NCBI RefSeq assembly: GCF_011057685.1
Contig: NZ_LNFY01000011.1
Coordinates: forward strand, 62,001 to 126,000
Length of the DNA: 64,000 nt
Origin: Thermotoga sp. Ku-13t
GTDB taxonomy: Bacteria; Thermotogota; Thermotogae; Thermotogales; DSM-5069
Direction of reading: 5' to 3'
The notes under the pieces are model-generated. The model did no database searches. It saw only the letters and a list, made by a program, of their open reading frames with translations, and was not told the origin of the DNA. A program made the translations under genes and the position numbers. Below, piece after piece: positions 51,842-63,002 of the stretch (positions are counted from its first letter, which is position 1; the number at the start of each line of letters is the position of its first letter).

Positions 51842-52833
51842 AAATCCACCTTCTTCAAACTCGAGCGTCTGACCACGAGCCTCGGGGAAAACACGTAACG
51901 TTTTATCTTCGAGTTGCCTTTGATCAGTTCGAAGAGCAGTTTCGCCGCGACCTCACCCATCTCCTCCACAGGTTGATGAACCGAACTCAAAGGTGGATCG
52001 ATGATCTCACACAGTTCTTCATCGTTGTCGAAACCGACGATCGCCACATCGTTTGGAATTCTCATATTTTTTTCTTTCAGCGCCCTCATAGCACCTATCG
52101 CGACGAGATCGTTCATGCAGAACACACCATCGACCTGAACACCCTCTTCGAGCAACCTCTTCATCCCTTCGTAACCTGCAGATTCGTTGTACCCAACCGG
52201 TTCAACGAACGGTTTTAAACTCGCCTCGTTCATGGCCGCCTCGTAGCCTTTCGCCCTCTCCAGAGAAACGTACAGTTCGTGCGTTCCACCCAGATGAACG
52301 ATGTTCCTGCAGCTGTTTTCGATCAAATGTTTCGTCGCCATGTACGCACCGTAGCGGTTGTCCAGCACGATCGAGACGACGTTGTCCAGCTCGTAGAACT
52401 TGTCGAAAACCACTACAGGGATGTAATCGGAAATTTCTTCCACCAGATCGTCGCTGACACGCGAATTTCCAATGATGATCCCATCGATTCCGAAAAACCT
52501 CGCGTTTCTGATGAGTTTTTCCTCTCTTTCCAAGTTTCTGAAAGAATCCATCAGTATGACGAGCGAGTCCTCACCACAGGCTTTCTGAACCCCGCGCGTG
52601 AGCCTCGCAAAGAACGGGTTTATGATGTCCGGCACGATGAGCCCTATGGTGAGTATCTTGCTCTTTCGTGCCATGTTGCGCGCGTGATAGTTGGGTGTGT
52701 AGCCGAGCTCTCGCGCGATTTTGAGAATCTCTTTCCTCTTCTCCTCACTCACACGCCCTTTACCGTTGAGAACCTTCGAGACGGTCGAGACGGAAACGTT
52801 GGCCAAATTTGCTACATCTTTGAGAGTTGGCAA
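51838..52833 (-). CDS. LacI family transcriptional regulator
   Basis: A 331-residue repressor. The N-terminal helix-turn-helix DVANLANVSVSTVSKVLNG is at residues 6-24, followed by the hinge and a periplasmic-binding-like sensor domain (LTIGLIVPDIINPFFARL). The TTG start has AAGGAGG 9 bases upstream. It heads the sugar operon and overlaps the PIG-L gene by 4 bases. An operator-like dyad lies just before it. Confidence 0.94.
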   Translation of the reverse strand: MPTLKDVANLANVSVSTVSKVLNGKGRVSEEKRKEILKIARELGYTPNYHARNMARKSKILTIGLIVPDIINPFFARLTRGVQKACGEDSLVILMDSFRNLEREEKLIRNARFFGIDGIIIGNSRVSDDLVEEISDYIPVVVFDKFYELDNVVSIVLDNRYGAYMATKHLIENSCRNIVHLGGTHELYVSLERAKGYEAAMNEASLKPFVEPVGYNESAGYEGMKRLLEEGVQVDGVFCMNDLVAIGAMRALKEKNMRIPNDVAIVGFDNDEELCEIIDPPLSSVHQPVEEMGEVAAKLLFELIKGNSKIKRYVFSPRLVVRRSSLKKVDL

Positions 52834-52857
52834 GCATTAAATCCTCCTTCTCACATA

Positions 52858-52875
52858 TGGTTAATCGTTTTCCCA
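52858..52875. promoter_or_regulatory. Putative LacI-type operator
   Basis: TGGTTAATCGTTTTCCCA is an 18-base imperfect palindrome with a central CG (12 of 18 positions symmetric), the hallmark of LacI-family sites. It covers about +8 to +25 of the predicted lacI transcript, a position that blocks transcription when bound. Confidence 0.55.
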
Positions 52876-52889
52876 ATCAGTTCACATTT

Positions 52890-52918
52890 AGTCTACCAGT
52901 TTTCCACACCACTGACAA
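52890..52918 (-). promoter_or_regulatory. Promoter of the LacI-regulated sugar operon
   Basis: On the minus strand TTGTCA (52918-52913) and TAGACT (52895-52890) are separated by 17 bases. Both are near consensus. The LacI TTG start follows about 56 bases downstream, leaving room for the operator. Confidence 0.6.
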
Positions 52919-53119
52919 ACATCTTTGTTGACCATAAAGAGTGATCTTCTCGAATCTTCGCTCTTTACTCGCAAAAGAAATGTCGAATTCGCAATCGAGC
53001 TTTTCTTTTCTCAAAATTCCGCCATTTTTCTTCAGCATGTAACAGAACCACACTAATGTAAACTGGCTGGGCGGTCGCTGTTTGATTCTGAAAGTCAGGT
53101 GCTTCTGAACCTGTGTTAG

Positions 53120-55008
<1,889 letters not shown>

Positions 55009-55022
<14 letters not shown>

Positions 55023-55968
55023 CTATCCGGGTATACTCGGTCTCGCACCCATGGCCGGTGTGACGGACAGGGCCTTCAGAACCGTCTGCAGGTTGTGGGG
55101 TGCTCAGTTCTTCTTCACCGAAATGATCAGCGCCGAGAGCGTGCTTTTAAATCTCGGCATTGTCGAAAGGATGCTTCCTTTTGAGGAAGAAAACACCGCG
55201 GTACAGCTGTACGGTTCAGACCCCGAGAAACTCGCCCTCGCTGCGAGGAAAGTTCAGCACAGGGCAAGCTGGATCGATCTGAATGCAGCGTGTCCTGTGA
55301 AGAAAATCGTCAAGAAGAACAGCGGAGCTGCATTGCTGAAAGATCTGGAAAGGCTCAGAGACATCGTCATGGCGATGAAAGACGCCTGTGACAAACCGAT
55401 CACCGTGAAGATCAGGATCGGTTTCGAAAGAAACGAGCTTGAAAGGATCATGGAAACGCTCGTTCTTGCCGGTGCCGATGGAGTGGAAGTGCATGGAAGA
55501 ACCGCAGTTCAGATGTATTCAGGTAAAGCCCAGTGGGACCTGAAGCTGGACAGATGGAACGTTCCAGCGGCCATTTCTGGCGATCTGTACACAGTCGAAG
55601 ACGTTCGGAACGCGATGAACATCTCGAAAGCCAGAGCCGCCATACTCGCAAGGGGCGCGTTGAGAAAACCCTGGATCTTCCATGAATTCCTCTATGGAAA
55701 AGCGCCGGGTGTTGAAGAGATCAGAGACATGTTCCTGCTCCATGCAAAGCTTTTGAAAGAGCTGGAGGGAGAAAGATCTTTCTACAGTCTGAGACAGTTC
55801 GTGGCAGGTTACACACATGGCTTTTCCGGCGCGAGGGAATTCAGAGAAAGGTTCATGAAAATTGAAGGTTTCGAGGCCATAGAGAACGCGATCGGGCAGT
55901 TTTTTAATTGTTTTCTAATGAACGCGGGGGAAAATACAGTTGTCAAAGAAGATGGAGCCAGAGTATGA
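55009..55968 (+). CDS. dus: tRNA-dihydrouridine synthase
   Basis: A 319-residue FMN-dependent enzyme that reduces uridine in the tRNA D-loop. LAPMAGVTDRAFR at residue 12 binds flavin, AACPVKKI holds the catalytic Cys, and HGRTAVQMYSG follows. It overlaps nadD by 14 bases and ends 17 bases before the htrA start. Confidence 0.94.
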
Positions 55969-55985
55969 CTCAAGGAGGTGTCGTT

Positions 55986-57353
55986 ATGAGAAAGGTTCTC
56001 GTGATGCTGAGCGCGCTCGTGGCAGTCGTTTCGATGTTCGCACTGGTGAATCCGGACTATCAGAGTCCGATCGTTGCCGTCGTGGAAGCCTGTGCGCCGG
56101 CTGTCGTGAAAGTTGAAGCTGTGAAAACTGTGAGGTCTCCTTACTTCGATCCTTTCATTGAAGATTTCTTCAAACGCTGGTTCGGCTATTCCCCGTTCGG
56201 CGGCACACAGAGGGCCACGAGCATTGGCTCAGGCTTCATCTTCGACAAAGCTGGTTACATCCTGACCAACGAACACGTTGTGAGTGGAGCTTCCGAAATC
56301 ACCGTTACGCTCCTGGATGGTTCTTCCTACAAGGCTGAATACGTCGGTGGCGATGCGGAACTGGACATAGCAGTTCTGAAGATCAAGGCTGAGAAAGAGT
56401 TCCCGACCCTCGAGCTGGGTGATTCGGACAAGGTGAAGATAGGCGAATGGGCCATAGCCATTGGTAATCCGCTCGGATTTCAGCACACCGTGACGATAGG
56501 TGTTGTGAGCGCCACGGGTAGAAGGATTCCCAAGCCGGACGGCTCTGGTTACTACACGAATCTGATCCAGACCGACGCGGCGATCAACCCGGGAAACAGC
56601 GGGGGGCCGCTTTTGAACATACACGGTCAGGTGATCGGTATCAACACGGCGATCATAAATCCTCAGGAAGCGGTGAACCTTGGGTTTGCGATACCCATAA
56701 ACACTGTGAAGAGGTTCATAAACCAGCTCGTGCAGACAGGTAAGGCCCAGAAGGCTTACCTTGGCGTAAGAGTGACGACCGTGACGAACGAGCTTGCGAA
56801 GGCGCTCGGTTTGAAGGTGAACAAGGGTGCACTCATCGTTCAGGTTATGGAAGGCTCACCCGCAGACAAGGCAGGACTGAAGGACAACGACGTGGTCGTC
56901 AAGTTCGACGGTGTGGATGTAAACAGCGATGCCGAACTCGTCTCGTTGATACACAGCCACGTGCCGGGCGATGTGGTGGAGATCGTCGTGAACAGGAACG
57001 GTAAAGAGATCAAGTTCGTTGTGACGCTCGGTTCTTCGAGTGATGAGGAAGTCCAGTCAGCCGTCGCGGCGAAAGAGTTCCTCGGCATCGTGGTGGACGA
57101 GATAACACCTTCAGACAGGGAAACATACTCCATACCGGTACGTGTTGAAGGTGTGATCGTGCGTCAGAACAGAGGTTCGCTCGCCCTGCAGGCTGGCGAT
57201 GTGATCGACCAGATCGCCGTCAACGGTCAAAGGTACGCGATCAGATCTGTCAGCGACTGGAACGAAGTGGTGGGAAAGATCAAGAGGGGCGATTTCATAG
57301 CAATCTTCGCCATTAGAAGGGGTGCAAGGCTGGTTTACAGTTTCACGTACTGA
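55986..57353 (+). CDS. htrA: Periplasmic serine protease HtrA/DegP
   Basis: A 455-residue exported protease. A signal peptide (VLVMLSALVAVVSMFA) precedes a trypsin-like domain with His97 (TNEHVV), Asp127 (ELDIAV) and Ser205 (GNSGGPL). Two PDZ domains follow, from about residues 245 and 355. It degrades or refolds misfolded envelope proteins. ATG 55986 is chosen because AAGGAGGTG lies about 6 bases upstream. Confidence 0.96.
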   Translation: MRKVLVMLSALVAVVSMFALVNPDYQSPIVAVVEACAPAVVKVEAVKTVRSPYFDPFIEDFFKRWFGYSPFGGTQRATSIGSGFIFDKAGYILTNEHVVSGASEITVTLLDGSSYKAEYVGGDAELDIAVLKIKAEKEFPTLELGDSDKVKIGEWAIAIGNPLGFQHTVTIGVVSATGRRIPKPDGSGYYTNLIQTDAAINPGNSGGPLLNIHGQVIGINTAIINPQEAVNLGFAIPINTVKRFINQLVQTGKAQKAYLGVRVTTVTNELAKALGLKVNKGALIVQVMEGSPADKAGLKDNDVVVKFDGVDVNSDAELVSLIHSHVPGDVVEIVVNRNGKEIKFVVTLGSSSDEEVQSAVAAKEFLGIVVDEITPSDRETYSIPVRVEGVIVRQNRGSLALQAGDVIDQIAVNGQRYAIRSVSDWNEVVGKIKRGDFIAIFAIRRGARLVYSFTY

Positions 57354-57354
57354 A

Positions 57355-57377
57355 AAAGGCGCCTCCATGGCGCCTTT
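57355..57377 (+). terminator. Hairpin after htrA
   Basis: AAAGGCGCC and GGCGCCTTT form a 9-bp stem with a TCCAT loop immediately after the htrA stop. No long T-tract follows on the plus strand, and the next gene starts 21 bases on, so termination would be partial. Confidence 0.6.
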
Positions 57378-57397
57378 GAAAACCTGGGGGTGGTTCG

Positions 57398-58051
57398 ATG
57401 AGAAAGGCGAAGATTTTATTCCTACTCGCCGCGGCAGTTTTGATTCTGATCGTTGCATCCTGTGGACCGATAGTAGTCCTTCCAAAATACGGCATACCAC
57501 TCAACATTGTCGAAGCTGGGGTGATCAGGGATAATCTCTTAGAAGACCTCGCATCCTGGTGCGCCAATCAAAACGATCTGGTGATGCTCTACTATCCCAG
57601 CACAACTCTGTTCTCAAATCGAGGTATCGGAGCAATATCCTCAACAGATAAGTACGTGCTCATGAACAACGAAATCGCTGGTACCTACTTGGACGAAACC
57701 GAACTTGACGAAACAAAGACTCAGATTTCGAACTGGCTCCAACCTGTTGAAGATTTGGAAGGAAATCTGTCACTCAGACTTGAGCCCAACGACCTTCTCG
57801 GTACAACCTGGGACCTCGTCATCGGTGTGGGAAGTGAGGAAAAGTCAGCGATAATAACGCCAGAATCAGGTTACGTCCTGGTGCAGTTTGAAAATCAAAA
57901 CGGTGTTTACACGGTGACGAGCGTTGAGCTTGAGCAAGATTGGCGCAATCTGGACGTGCCCAAAAACATACCTGCCAGCCAGTTGAAAGGTTATGCGTTC
58001 TTCAAGATCGAAAATGGAGTAATCACAGCTTCACGCGTCATTCTTCCGTGA
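57398..58051 (+). CDS. Putative lipoprotein, unknown function
   Basis: A 217-residue protein with a lipoprotein signal (LILIVASC, lipobox Cys at 22). The mature part has a DNLLEDLASWCAN segment and an acidic TELDETKTQ region. I do not recognise a family. It lies between htrA and the PEGA protein gene, 20 bases before the latter, and is probably an envelope protein expressed with them. Confidence 0.65.
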   Translation: MRKAKILFLLAAAVLILIVASCGPIVVLPKYGIPLNIVEAGVIRDNLLEDLASWCANQNDLVMLYYPSTTLFSNRGIGAISSTDKYVLMNNEIAGTYLDETELDETKTQISNWLQPVEDLEGNLSLRLEPNDLLGTTWDLVIGVGSEEKSAIITPESGYVLVQFENQNGVYTVTSVELEQDWRNLDVPKNIPASQLKGYAFFKIENGVITASRVILP

Positions 58052-58070
58052 ACATCAAGGGGGGATGTGA

Positions 58071-59891
58071 ATGAAAAAGGCATGGATCGTGTTGCTGATA
58101 CTGTTCGTTGCGGCTCTGAGCTTTGCAGACATGCAGCTGAAGAACATCATCATAGTCCCCAGACCGAGCGATCTTGAAGTTAAGGTATGGCTCAACAAAC
58201 CTGAAGGTTCCGTTTATCAAGTTGGTGAATCGTTGAACATCTACTTCAAAGCGAACAAGAGCTGCTACGTGGTCATCTACGACATCCGTTCTGACGGAAA
58301 GATCACGCTTTTGTTTCCAAACAGGTACGATACGAACAACTACATCGCTCCGAACGTGACCTACAAATTGCCCATCTCAACAGCGTATTCGTTCAAAGTC
58401 GCACCACCTGAGGGAAAAGAGTTCATCCAGATCATCGCGAGCACCAGCTACATCCCGCTCTTTCAACAGCTCAGAGACCTTGGAACATCTGGAACCTTTC
58501 CACAGTTGACGACTGATCCGGAACGCTACGTACAGGAACAGATCCTTCCACACCTCAAGGACCAGTGGGCAAGCGACATAACCTATTTCTACGTGGGTCG
58601 CGCACCCAGAAAAGGCGTCGTGCAGCTTGAATCCAATCCGACCGGTGCGTACGTGTACGTGGACGGAAGATACATCGGCACGACCCCGGCACGGATCGAG
58701 CTAGACGAAGGTCAGCATTTTGCCACCTTCTACTGGCAGGACCAGGTGATCACAGAAACGTTCTTCGTCACCGCTGGAAGGACCGTCGTGGTGAGCGCGA
58801 ACTTCTTGAGAAAAACGATTCTGGACATCAAAACAACACCATCTGGTGCGCAGATCTTTGTTGATGGCAACTTCGTCGGTGTGAGCCCGATCCAGGTCGA
58901 GGTACAACCTGGTGCTCACACAGTCCTAGCAACGATGCCAGGTTACGCACCAGCTCAAACGAGCGTGTCTGTTTCGGCAGGTGAGACGAAAACAGTCAAC
59001 CTGGTGCTCAATCCAGAGCAGGCAACGTTGAGGATCTTCTCGAGCCCGGCGGGTGCCTCGATCTACGTAAACGGTCAGTACAGAGGCGTCGCACCGTCTT
59101 CAGGATTGACCTTGTCGCTGAATCCGGGTACGTACACCATCATGGCAAGATTGACAGGTTATGAGGACACATCGACGACGGTGACGCTCAATCCAGGTGA
59201 GAGCAGAAGCATCACGCTGACTTTGCCTTTGAGAAAAGCAACGCTAAACATCTTCACCAACCCCGTGGGTGCTTCGATCTACATCGATGGAAACTACGTT
59301 GGCACAACGCGCAGCACGGGCCTCTCCGTGCAGGTCGATCCTGGTACACACACGATCGTCGCCACGATGAATGGCTACGAAGATACGACCGTGACCGTCA
59401 GCGTCGCTTCCGGTGAGACCAAGAGGGTGGACATAACCCTGCCGCCGATCCCCAGAACAGGCGTTCTGATCATCTACACCACACCGGTGAACGCCTCAAT
59501 CTATGTGGACGGAAGGTTCGTGGGTACTGCGGGCTCTCTCGGTTTGAGGGTCGAAGTGGATGCGAACGTGGTTCATCGAATCGTTGCAAGTTTGCCGGAC
59601 TATGAAGATGCATCAACTGAAGTTCAAGTGATGCCGAACGAAACGAAGACAGTCAGGCTCACGCTCGAACCTGTTCAGAGAACGGGCACAGTCAGTATAA
59701 ACAGCACACCATCCAGTGCGCTGGTGTACATAAACGGTTATCTGAAAGGTGTCACACCGTTGAGGATCGACCTTGACTACGGAACGTACCAGCTCGTGGT
59801 GCTCAAGGGTGGTTACTACGCGGAAGTGCTCACACTGGTTGTGGACAGAAGGAATGTGAGCGTGAGCGTGACTCTAAGACCTATCCAGTGA
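58071..59891 (+). CDS. Exported PEGA-repeat protein with DUF4384-like N-terminus
   Basis: A 606-residue surface protein. A signal peptide (VLLILFVAALSFA) is followed by a DUF4384-like domain (YFKANKSCYVVIYDIRSDGKI) and, from about residue 184, six PEGA domains of about 70 residues. Each begins with a P-x-x-A-x-(I/V)-(Y/F)-(V/I)-(D/N)-G pattern (NPTGAYVYVDG, TPSGAQIFVDG, SPAGASIYVNG, NPVGASIYIDG, TPVNASIYVDG, TPSSALVYING). PEGA domains are beta-rich modules found in S-layer and cell-surface proteins. It likely serves the cell envelope or toga. Confidence 0.88.
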   Translation: MKKAWIVLLILFVAALSFADMQLKNIIIVPRPSDLEVKVWLNKPEGSVYQVGESLNIYFKANKSCYVVIYDIRSDGKITLLFPNRYDTNNYIAPNVTYKLPISTAYSFKVAPPEGKEFIQIIASTSYIPLFQQLRDLGTSGTFPQLTTDPERYVQEQILPHLKDQWASDITYFYVGRAPRKGVVQLESNPTGAYVYVDGRYIGTTPARIELDEGQHFATFYWQDQVITETFFVTAGRTVVVSANFLRKTILDIKTTPSGAQIFVDGNFVGVSPIQVEVQPGAHTVLATMPGYAPAQTSVSVSAGETKTVNLVLNPEQATLRIFSSPAGASIYVNGQYRGVAPSSGLTLSLNPGTYTIMARLTGYEDTSTTVTLNPGESRSITLTLPLRKATLNIFTNPVGASIYIDGNYVGTTRSTGLSVQVDPGTHTIVATMNGYEDTTVTVSVASGETKRVDITLPPIPRTGVLIIYTTPVNASIYVDGRFVGTAGSLGLRVEVDANVVHRIVASLPDYEDASTEVQVMPNETKTVRLTLEPVQRTGTVSINSTPSSALVYINGYLKGVTPLRIDLDYGTYQLVVLKGGYYAEVLTLVVDRRNVSVSVTLRPIQ

Positions 59892-59917
59892 TTGAGGGGG
59901 GCGAAAGCCCCCTTCAA
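59892..59917. terminator. Bidirectional hairpin between convergent genes
   Basis: TTGAGGGGGGC and GCCCCCTTCAA form an 11-bp stem (one G-T pair) closed by a GAAA tetraloop. It overlaps the stop of the CBS gene and follows the PEGA gene stop, so it can serve both strands. T-tracts are weak. Confidence 0.65.
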
Positions 59918-60561
59918 TCTTGTCTCACGTCGATGATCGAAACGTTCGGAATGCCTTCCAGGAGTTTTCGCTCAAAGCTTTCTCTGTCCAGAGACGGTTT
60001 CACCTTTATCACCACGTTGTACTCTTCCTCCGATTTTTCGTAAGTGCTCACGGCGATGATGTCTCCACCGCACTGGGACATCAAATTCAAAATCCTTGCA
60101 AGAATCCCAGGAACGTTTCTCACCTTGAAGACGTACCTGTAACCTTTCTCCCGCGCACCGAGCATGTTGATGAACACTTTGAATATGTCGGTTTCGGTTA
60201 TTATTCCGACCAGCTTTTCTTCTTCCATCACTAGAAGAGAACCGATCTTTTTGTCCGTCATGATCTTCGCTGCTTCTTCTATGGGCGTGTTTGGATGAAC
60301 GTGTACAACGTCCTTCTTCATGATCTGCTTCACGGTGAGTTTACCCAGCAACGTGGTCAGTTCCCACACATCCAGAGTGGTGGCCTGCGAAGGTGAAGCC
60401 TTCAGCAAATCCTTCTCTGCAACGATTCCAACGACCCTATCGTTCTTGACAACCGGCAACCTTCTGATACCTCTGCTTCTGATGATCTCCATCGCTTCCT
60501 GAAACGTCGTTTCTGGAGAGATCGTGATCACGTTCGTCGTCATTATATCCTTGACGAACAT
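59914..60561 (-). CDS. CBS-domain pair protein with C-terminal ACT-like domain (AcuB type)
   Basis: A 215-residue protein. Two CBS motifs span about residues 1-60 and 75-132 (VKDIMTTNVITISP and VKQIMKKDVVHVHP). A C-terminal ACT-like region begins near residue 142 (YVFKVRNVPGILARIL). Such proteins bind adenosine nucleotides and perhaps amino acids and act as sensors; AcuB is related. The direct target is unknown. Confidence 0.85.
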   Translation of the reverse strand: MFVKDIMTTNVITISPETTFQEAMEIIRSRGIRRLPVVKNDRVVGIVAEKDLLKASPSQATTLDVWELTTLLGKLTVKQIMKKDVVHVHPNTPIEEAAKIMTDKKIGSLLVMEEEKLVGIITETDIFKVFINMLGAREKGYRYVFKVRNVPGILARILNLMSQCGGDIIAVSTYEKSEEEYNVVIKVKPSLDRESFERKLLEGIPNVSIIDVRQD

Positions 60562-60623
60562 GCTTTAGACCCCCTTTCCTCACTTCGAAGCCCTCGAAAG
60601 ATCCCCTTCGATCTTCTTTTCAG

Positions 60624-60651
60624 AGTGTACACCATGAACCTGAGAGTGCAA
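60624..60651 (-). promoter_or_regulatory. Putative promoter of the CBS-ACT gene
   Basis: On the minus strand TTGCAC (60651-60646) and TACACT (60629-60624) are separated by 16 bases. The CBS gene ATG, with AGGGGG about 8 bases before it, follows about 60 bases downstream. Confidence 0.5.
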
Positions 60652-60662
60652 TTTTACAATAC

Positions 60663-60689
60663 AAAAAAGGACCCCGAAGAGGGGTCCTT
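60663..60689 (-). terminator. Rho-independent terminator of the toga protein gene
   Basis: On the minus strand AAGGACCCC and GGGGTCCTT form a 9-bp stem with a TCTTC loop, followed by six T in the bases 60668-60663. It lies about 24 bases after the stop codon. Confidence 0.88.
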
Positions 60690-60712
60690 CATGCCTATCA
60701 GCTGTCTTCAAA

Positions 60713-61927
60713 TCACTGGCTGCCTCCACCCATGAACATACCGAGTAGTCCAACAACTATACCGACTGCACCGACGATGACACCTATCAAGCCCATGTTG
60801 TAGGCATCGTTGATCTTTTTCGCTTGCTCGACCGTTGCCGCTTCGATGTCACTCATCCAGGGTTTGGAGTCGATCTTCTTAGAAAGATTGGCTATGCTCT
60901 GCTCGTTCTGCGCCACTCTCTGGCTCAGGCTCGTCATCTGACCCGCGAGAGTACCAACGTTACCCTCGAGCACGCTCACTTTCTTCGCAACACTCGCAGC
61001 GTCTGCGACGTCTTTCTTCAACTTCTCGACGTCTGTCGCAAGCGATGCAACCTGGCCTTCGAGCAGGGACAATCTCGCATCGAGCTGACGAGCCGTGGTA
61101 TCGAGAGCTTTCCTGAGCCCATCCACGTCGGAAGCGACCTTCGCTTCGAGGGCAGCGACTCTGGCTTCGAGATCGCTGAAGCTCTTCCTCAAAGTTGAAA
61201 GTGCCTGAAGGTTCGATTCCAGACTGTCAACTCTCTTGGACAGAGCTGTCAGGTCAGCCTTCGTGCTGTCGATGGATCTTGACAGGGCATCGATCCTTGA
61301 GGAAAGATTGTTGAACTTTCCATCGAATTCGTTCAGCTTTGCGTTGATCGAATCGATGGAGCCTTTCAACTGTGACATGACCTGCGCGGAGATCTGTGCC
61401 TGCAAGTCGGAAACGTTTTTCTCGATCGCGGCGACTTTCGAAGAGAGCTGGTTGTACATCGTCATCATCTTGTTTTCGGAAGCGGCGATCATCGTGGGTA
61501 GATCCCTTCTCACCTGGGATATCTCAACGATCGTGGACTTCAAGCTGGAGATTTCAGCCAGAACAGTCTGAAGCGTCTGATCCGTTGCCGCGATCTGTTC
61601 CCCTTGCTTCTGTGTTCTGTTCAGCGCGGTGCTGACGAGATCTTCCAGTGCCGAGATCCTCTTAAGCGCGGTCTGCAAATCTGCTGGTCCCGCAACAAGC
61701 TGCTTCGTGAGATAATCCATCATCTTTTTCAGTGCGACCGCTACCTGATAGCGCGTCATCGGGTTGTTACCCTGGAAGGTTCCATCCGGCATACCTGAGA
61801 TGATCCCAAGTTTTGCCAGCTCCGTCACGGCTTCGTATGCCCAGTGGTTCACGGGTACATCCGAAAATGCCTGTGCCAGAATCAAGGTTGCAATGAGAGC
61901 CATGACCAAAACGAGCGCTTTTTTCAT
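60713..61927 (-). CDS. ompA1: Omp-alpha type toga/outer envelope protein (SLH + coiled coil)
   Basis: A 404-residue protein very like Thermotoga Omp-alpha in size and order. A signal peptide ends near LILAQAF, then an SLH domain of about 50 residues (FSDVPVNHWAYEAVTELAKLG), a very long heptad-repeat coiled coil from about residue 80 to 370, and a C-terminal hydrophobic segment GLIGVIVGAVGIVVGLLGMF as outer-membrane anchor. In Thermotoga it spans the wide periplasm as a rod linking the toga to the wall. It has its own terminator. Confidence 0.92.
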   Translation of the reverse strand: MKKALVLVMALIATLILAQAFSDVPVNHWAYEAVTELAKLGIISGMPDGTFQGNNPMTRYQVAVALKKMMDYLTKQLVAGPADLQTALKRISALEDLVSTALNRTQKQGEQIAATDQTLQTVLAEISSLKSTIVEISQVRRDLPTMIAASENKMMTMYNQLSSKVAAIEKNVSDLQAQISAQVMSQLKGSIDSINAKLNEFDGKFNNLSSRIDALSRSIDSTKADLTALSKRVDSLESNLQALSTLRKSFSDLEARVAALEAKVASDVDGLRKALDTTARQLDARLSLLEGQVASLATDVEKLKKDVADAASVAKKVSVLEGNVGTLAGQMTSLSQRVAQNEQSIANLSKKIDSKPWMSDIEAATVEQAKKINDAYNMGLIGVIVGAVGIVVGLLGMFMGGGSQ

Positions 61928-62061
61928 CTACCTCACCTCCAAACCTTTCTTTTCTTGAACTATATTACCACGACCCTGGGACAAAGTTTAGACTCGTGTT
62001 AGTCGAGATGTTCGAACAGATCTCGAAAAGGTCCAGTCTACATGGCGAAGGAGATGATCCT

Positions 62062-62970
62062 ATGAAGGTCGGGCTGGTGCTCAGCTTAGTTTTTCTTAGT
62101 TCTTTCTTTTTCCTTTCACTCGATCCGGCGAGGACGAACCAGGGTGCAAAGCTTCTGGACCGCTCGCGTTACTTTTTCGAAACGATCGATGGCGTGAAGA
62201 TCGCTTATCAAAAGCTTGGCGAAGGTCCAGAAACTTTGATCCTCATCCACGGTTTCATGGGGAATTCGACGAACTTCGAACCCATCTTCGATCTGCTCAA
62301 AGACGATTTCACGCTCATCGCGGTCGATCTTCCAGGTTTCGGTCTGAGCGAAAAGAGGATCGAAAAGAAATTGTCGAGAAGGTACATGGCGTGGATCGTC
62401 GCGAGACTCGCCGAAAGGCTGGACCTTGAACACTACCACGTGCTGGGACACTCCATGGGAACAGAGGTCGCAACCTGGCTGGCTCTGAACGAACCAGAGA
62501 AGGTGAAAAGTTTGATCTTTCTGAACAGTTCGATATGCCTTCCAGAAAGAGACAGCGTACCCAGCAACATCTTCACGAAGATCGGCCTGAGACTCATCTT
62601 CATGAACTACGATTTTCAAAAAAGAACTTTCAAAGACATGCTGGTCAACAAGGAAAGTTTCAGCGAGGAGTACTTCTTGAAGAATTACTATCTGGTCTAC
62701 CAGACTCCCTTAGACATCGTCTTCAATCTGGCTGAAAACCAAGACACCGCACAGCTCAGAGAAGATTTGAAAAACCTCTCTGTTCCAACGCTCATCGTCT
62801 GGGGTGAGCAGGACAACGTCACACCGCTCGAAGGGGCGAAGTGTCTGTCCGCAATTAACGCCAAACTCGTGGTGGTACCGAACGCAGGACACCTGATCAT
62901 GTTCGATCAACCACAACTTTTGAGTGAAACCATCAAAGGATTCGTTTTCTCATCGATTTCTAATCGGTGA
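62062..62970 (+). CDS. Alpha/beta hydrolase, exported or membrane-anchored
   Basis: A 302-residue alpha/beta hydrolase. An N-terminal hydrophobic segment (VLSLVFLSSFFFLS) suggests export or anchoring. LIHGFMGNS is the oxyanion region, GHSMG contains the nucleophilic Ser, WGEQDNVTP the Asp, and NAGHLIMF the His. ATG 62062 is chosen (AAGGAG 9 bases upstream); the longer frame to 61996 lacks this. Substrates may be esters or lipids. Confidence 0.88.
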   Translation: MKVGLVLSLVFLSSFFFLSLDPARTNQGAKLLDRSRYFFETIDGVKIAYQKLGEGPETLILIHGFMGNSTNFEPIFDLLKDDFTLIAVDLPGFGLSEKRIEKKLSRRYMAWIVARLAERLDLEHYHVLGHSMGTEVATWLALNEPEKVKSLIFLNSSICLPERDSVPSNIFTKIGLRLIFMNYDFQKRTFKDMLVNKESFSEEYFLKNYYLVYQTPLDIVFNLAENQDTAQLREDLKNLSVPTLIVWGEQDNVTPLEGAKCLSAINAKLVVVPNAGHLIMFDQPQLLSETIKGFVFSSISNR

Positions 62971-63002
62971 GTTTTAAAATGCGACCGAAGGGAGGGATCA
63001 TC

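Noticed and set aside
58620-59890. Possible tandem DNA repeat array
   Set aside because: The periodicity reflects homologous PEGA protein modules; the nucleotide copies have diverged and there is no CRISPR-like repeat-spacer order.
60960-61700. Repetitive pattern in the toga protein gene
   Set aside because: It is explained by the heptad coiled coil of the protein and not by a DNA repeat element.
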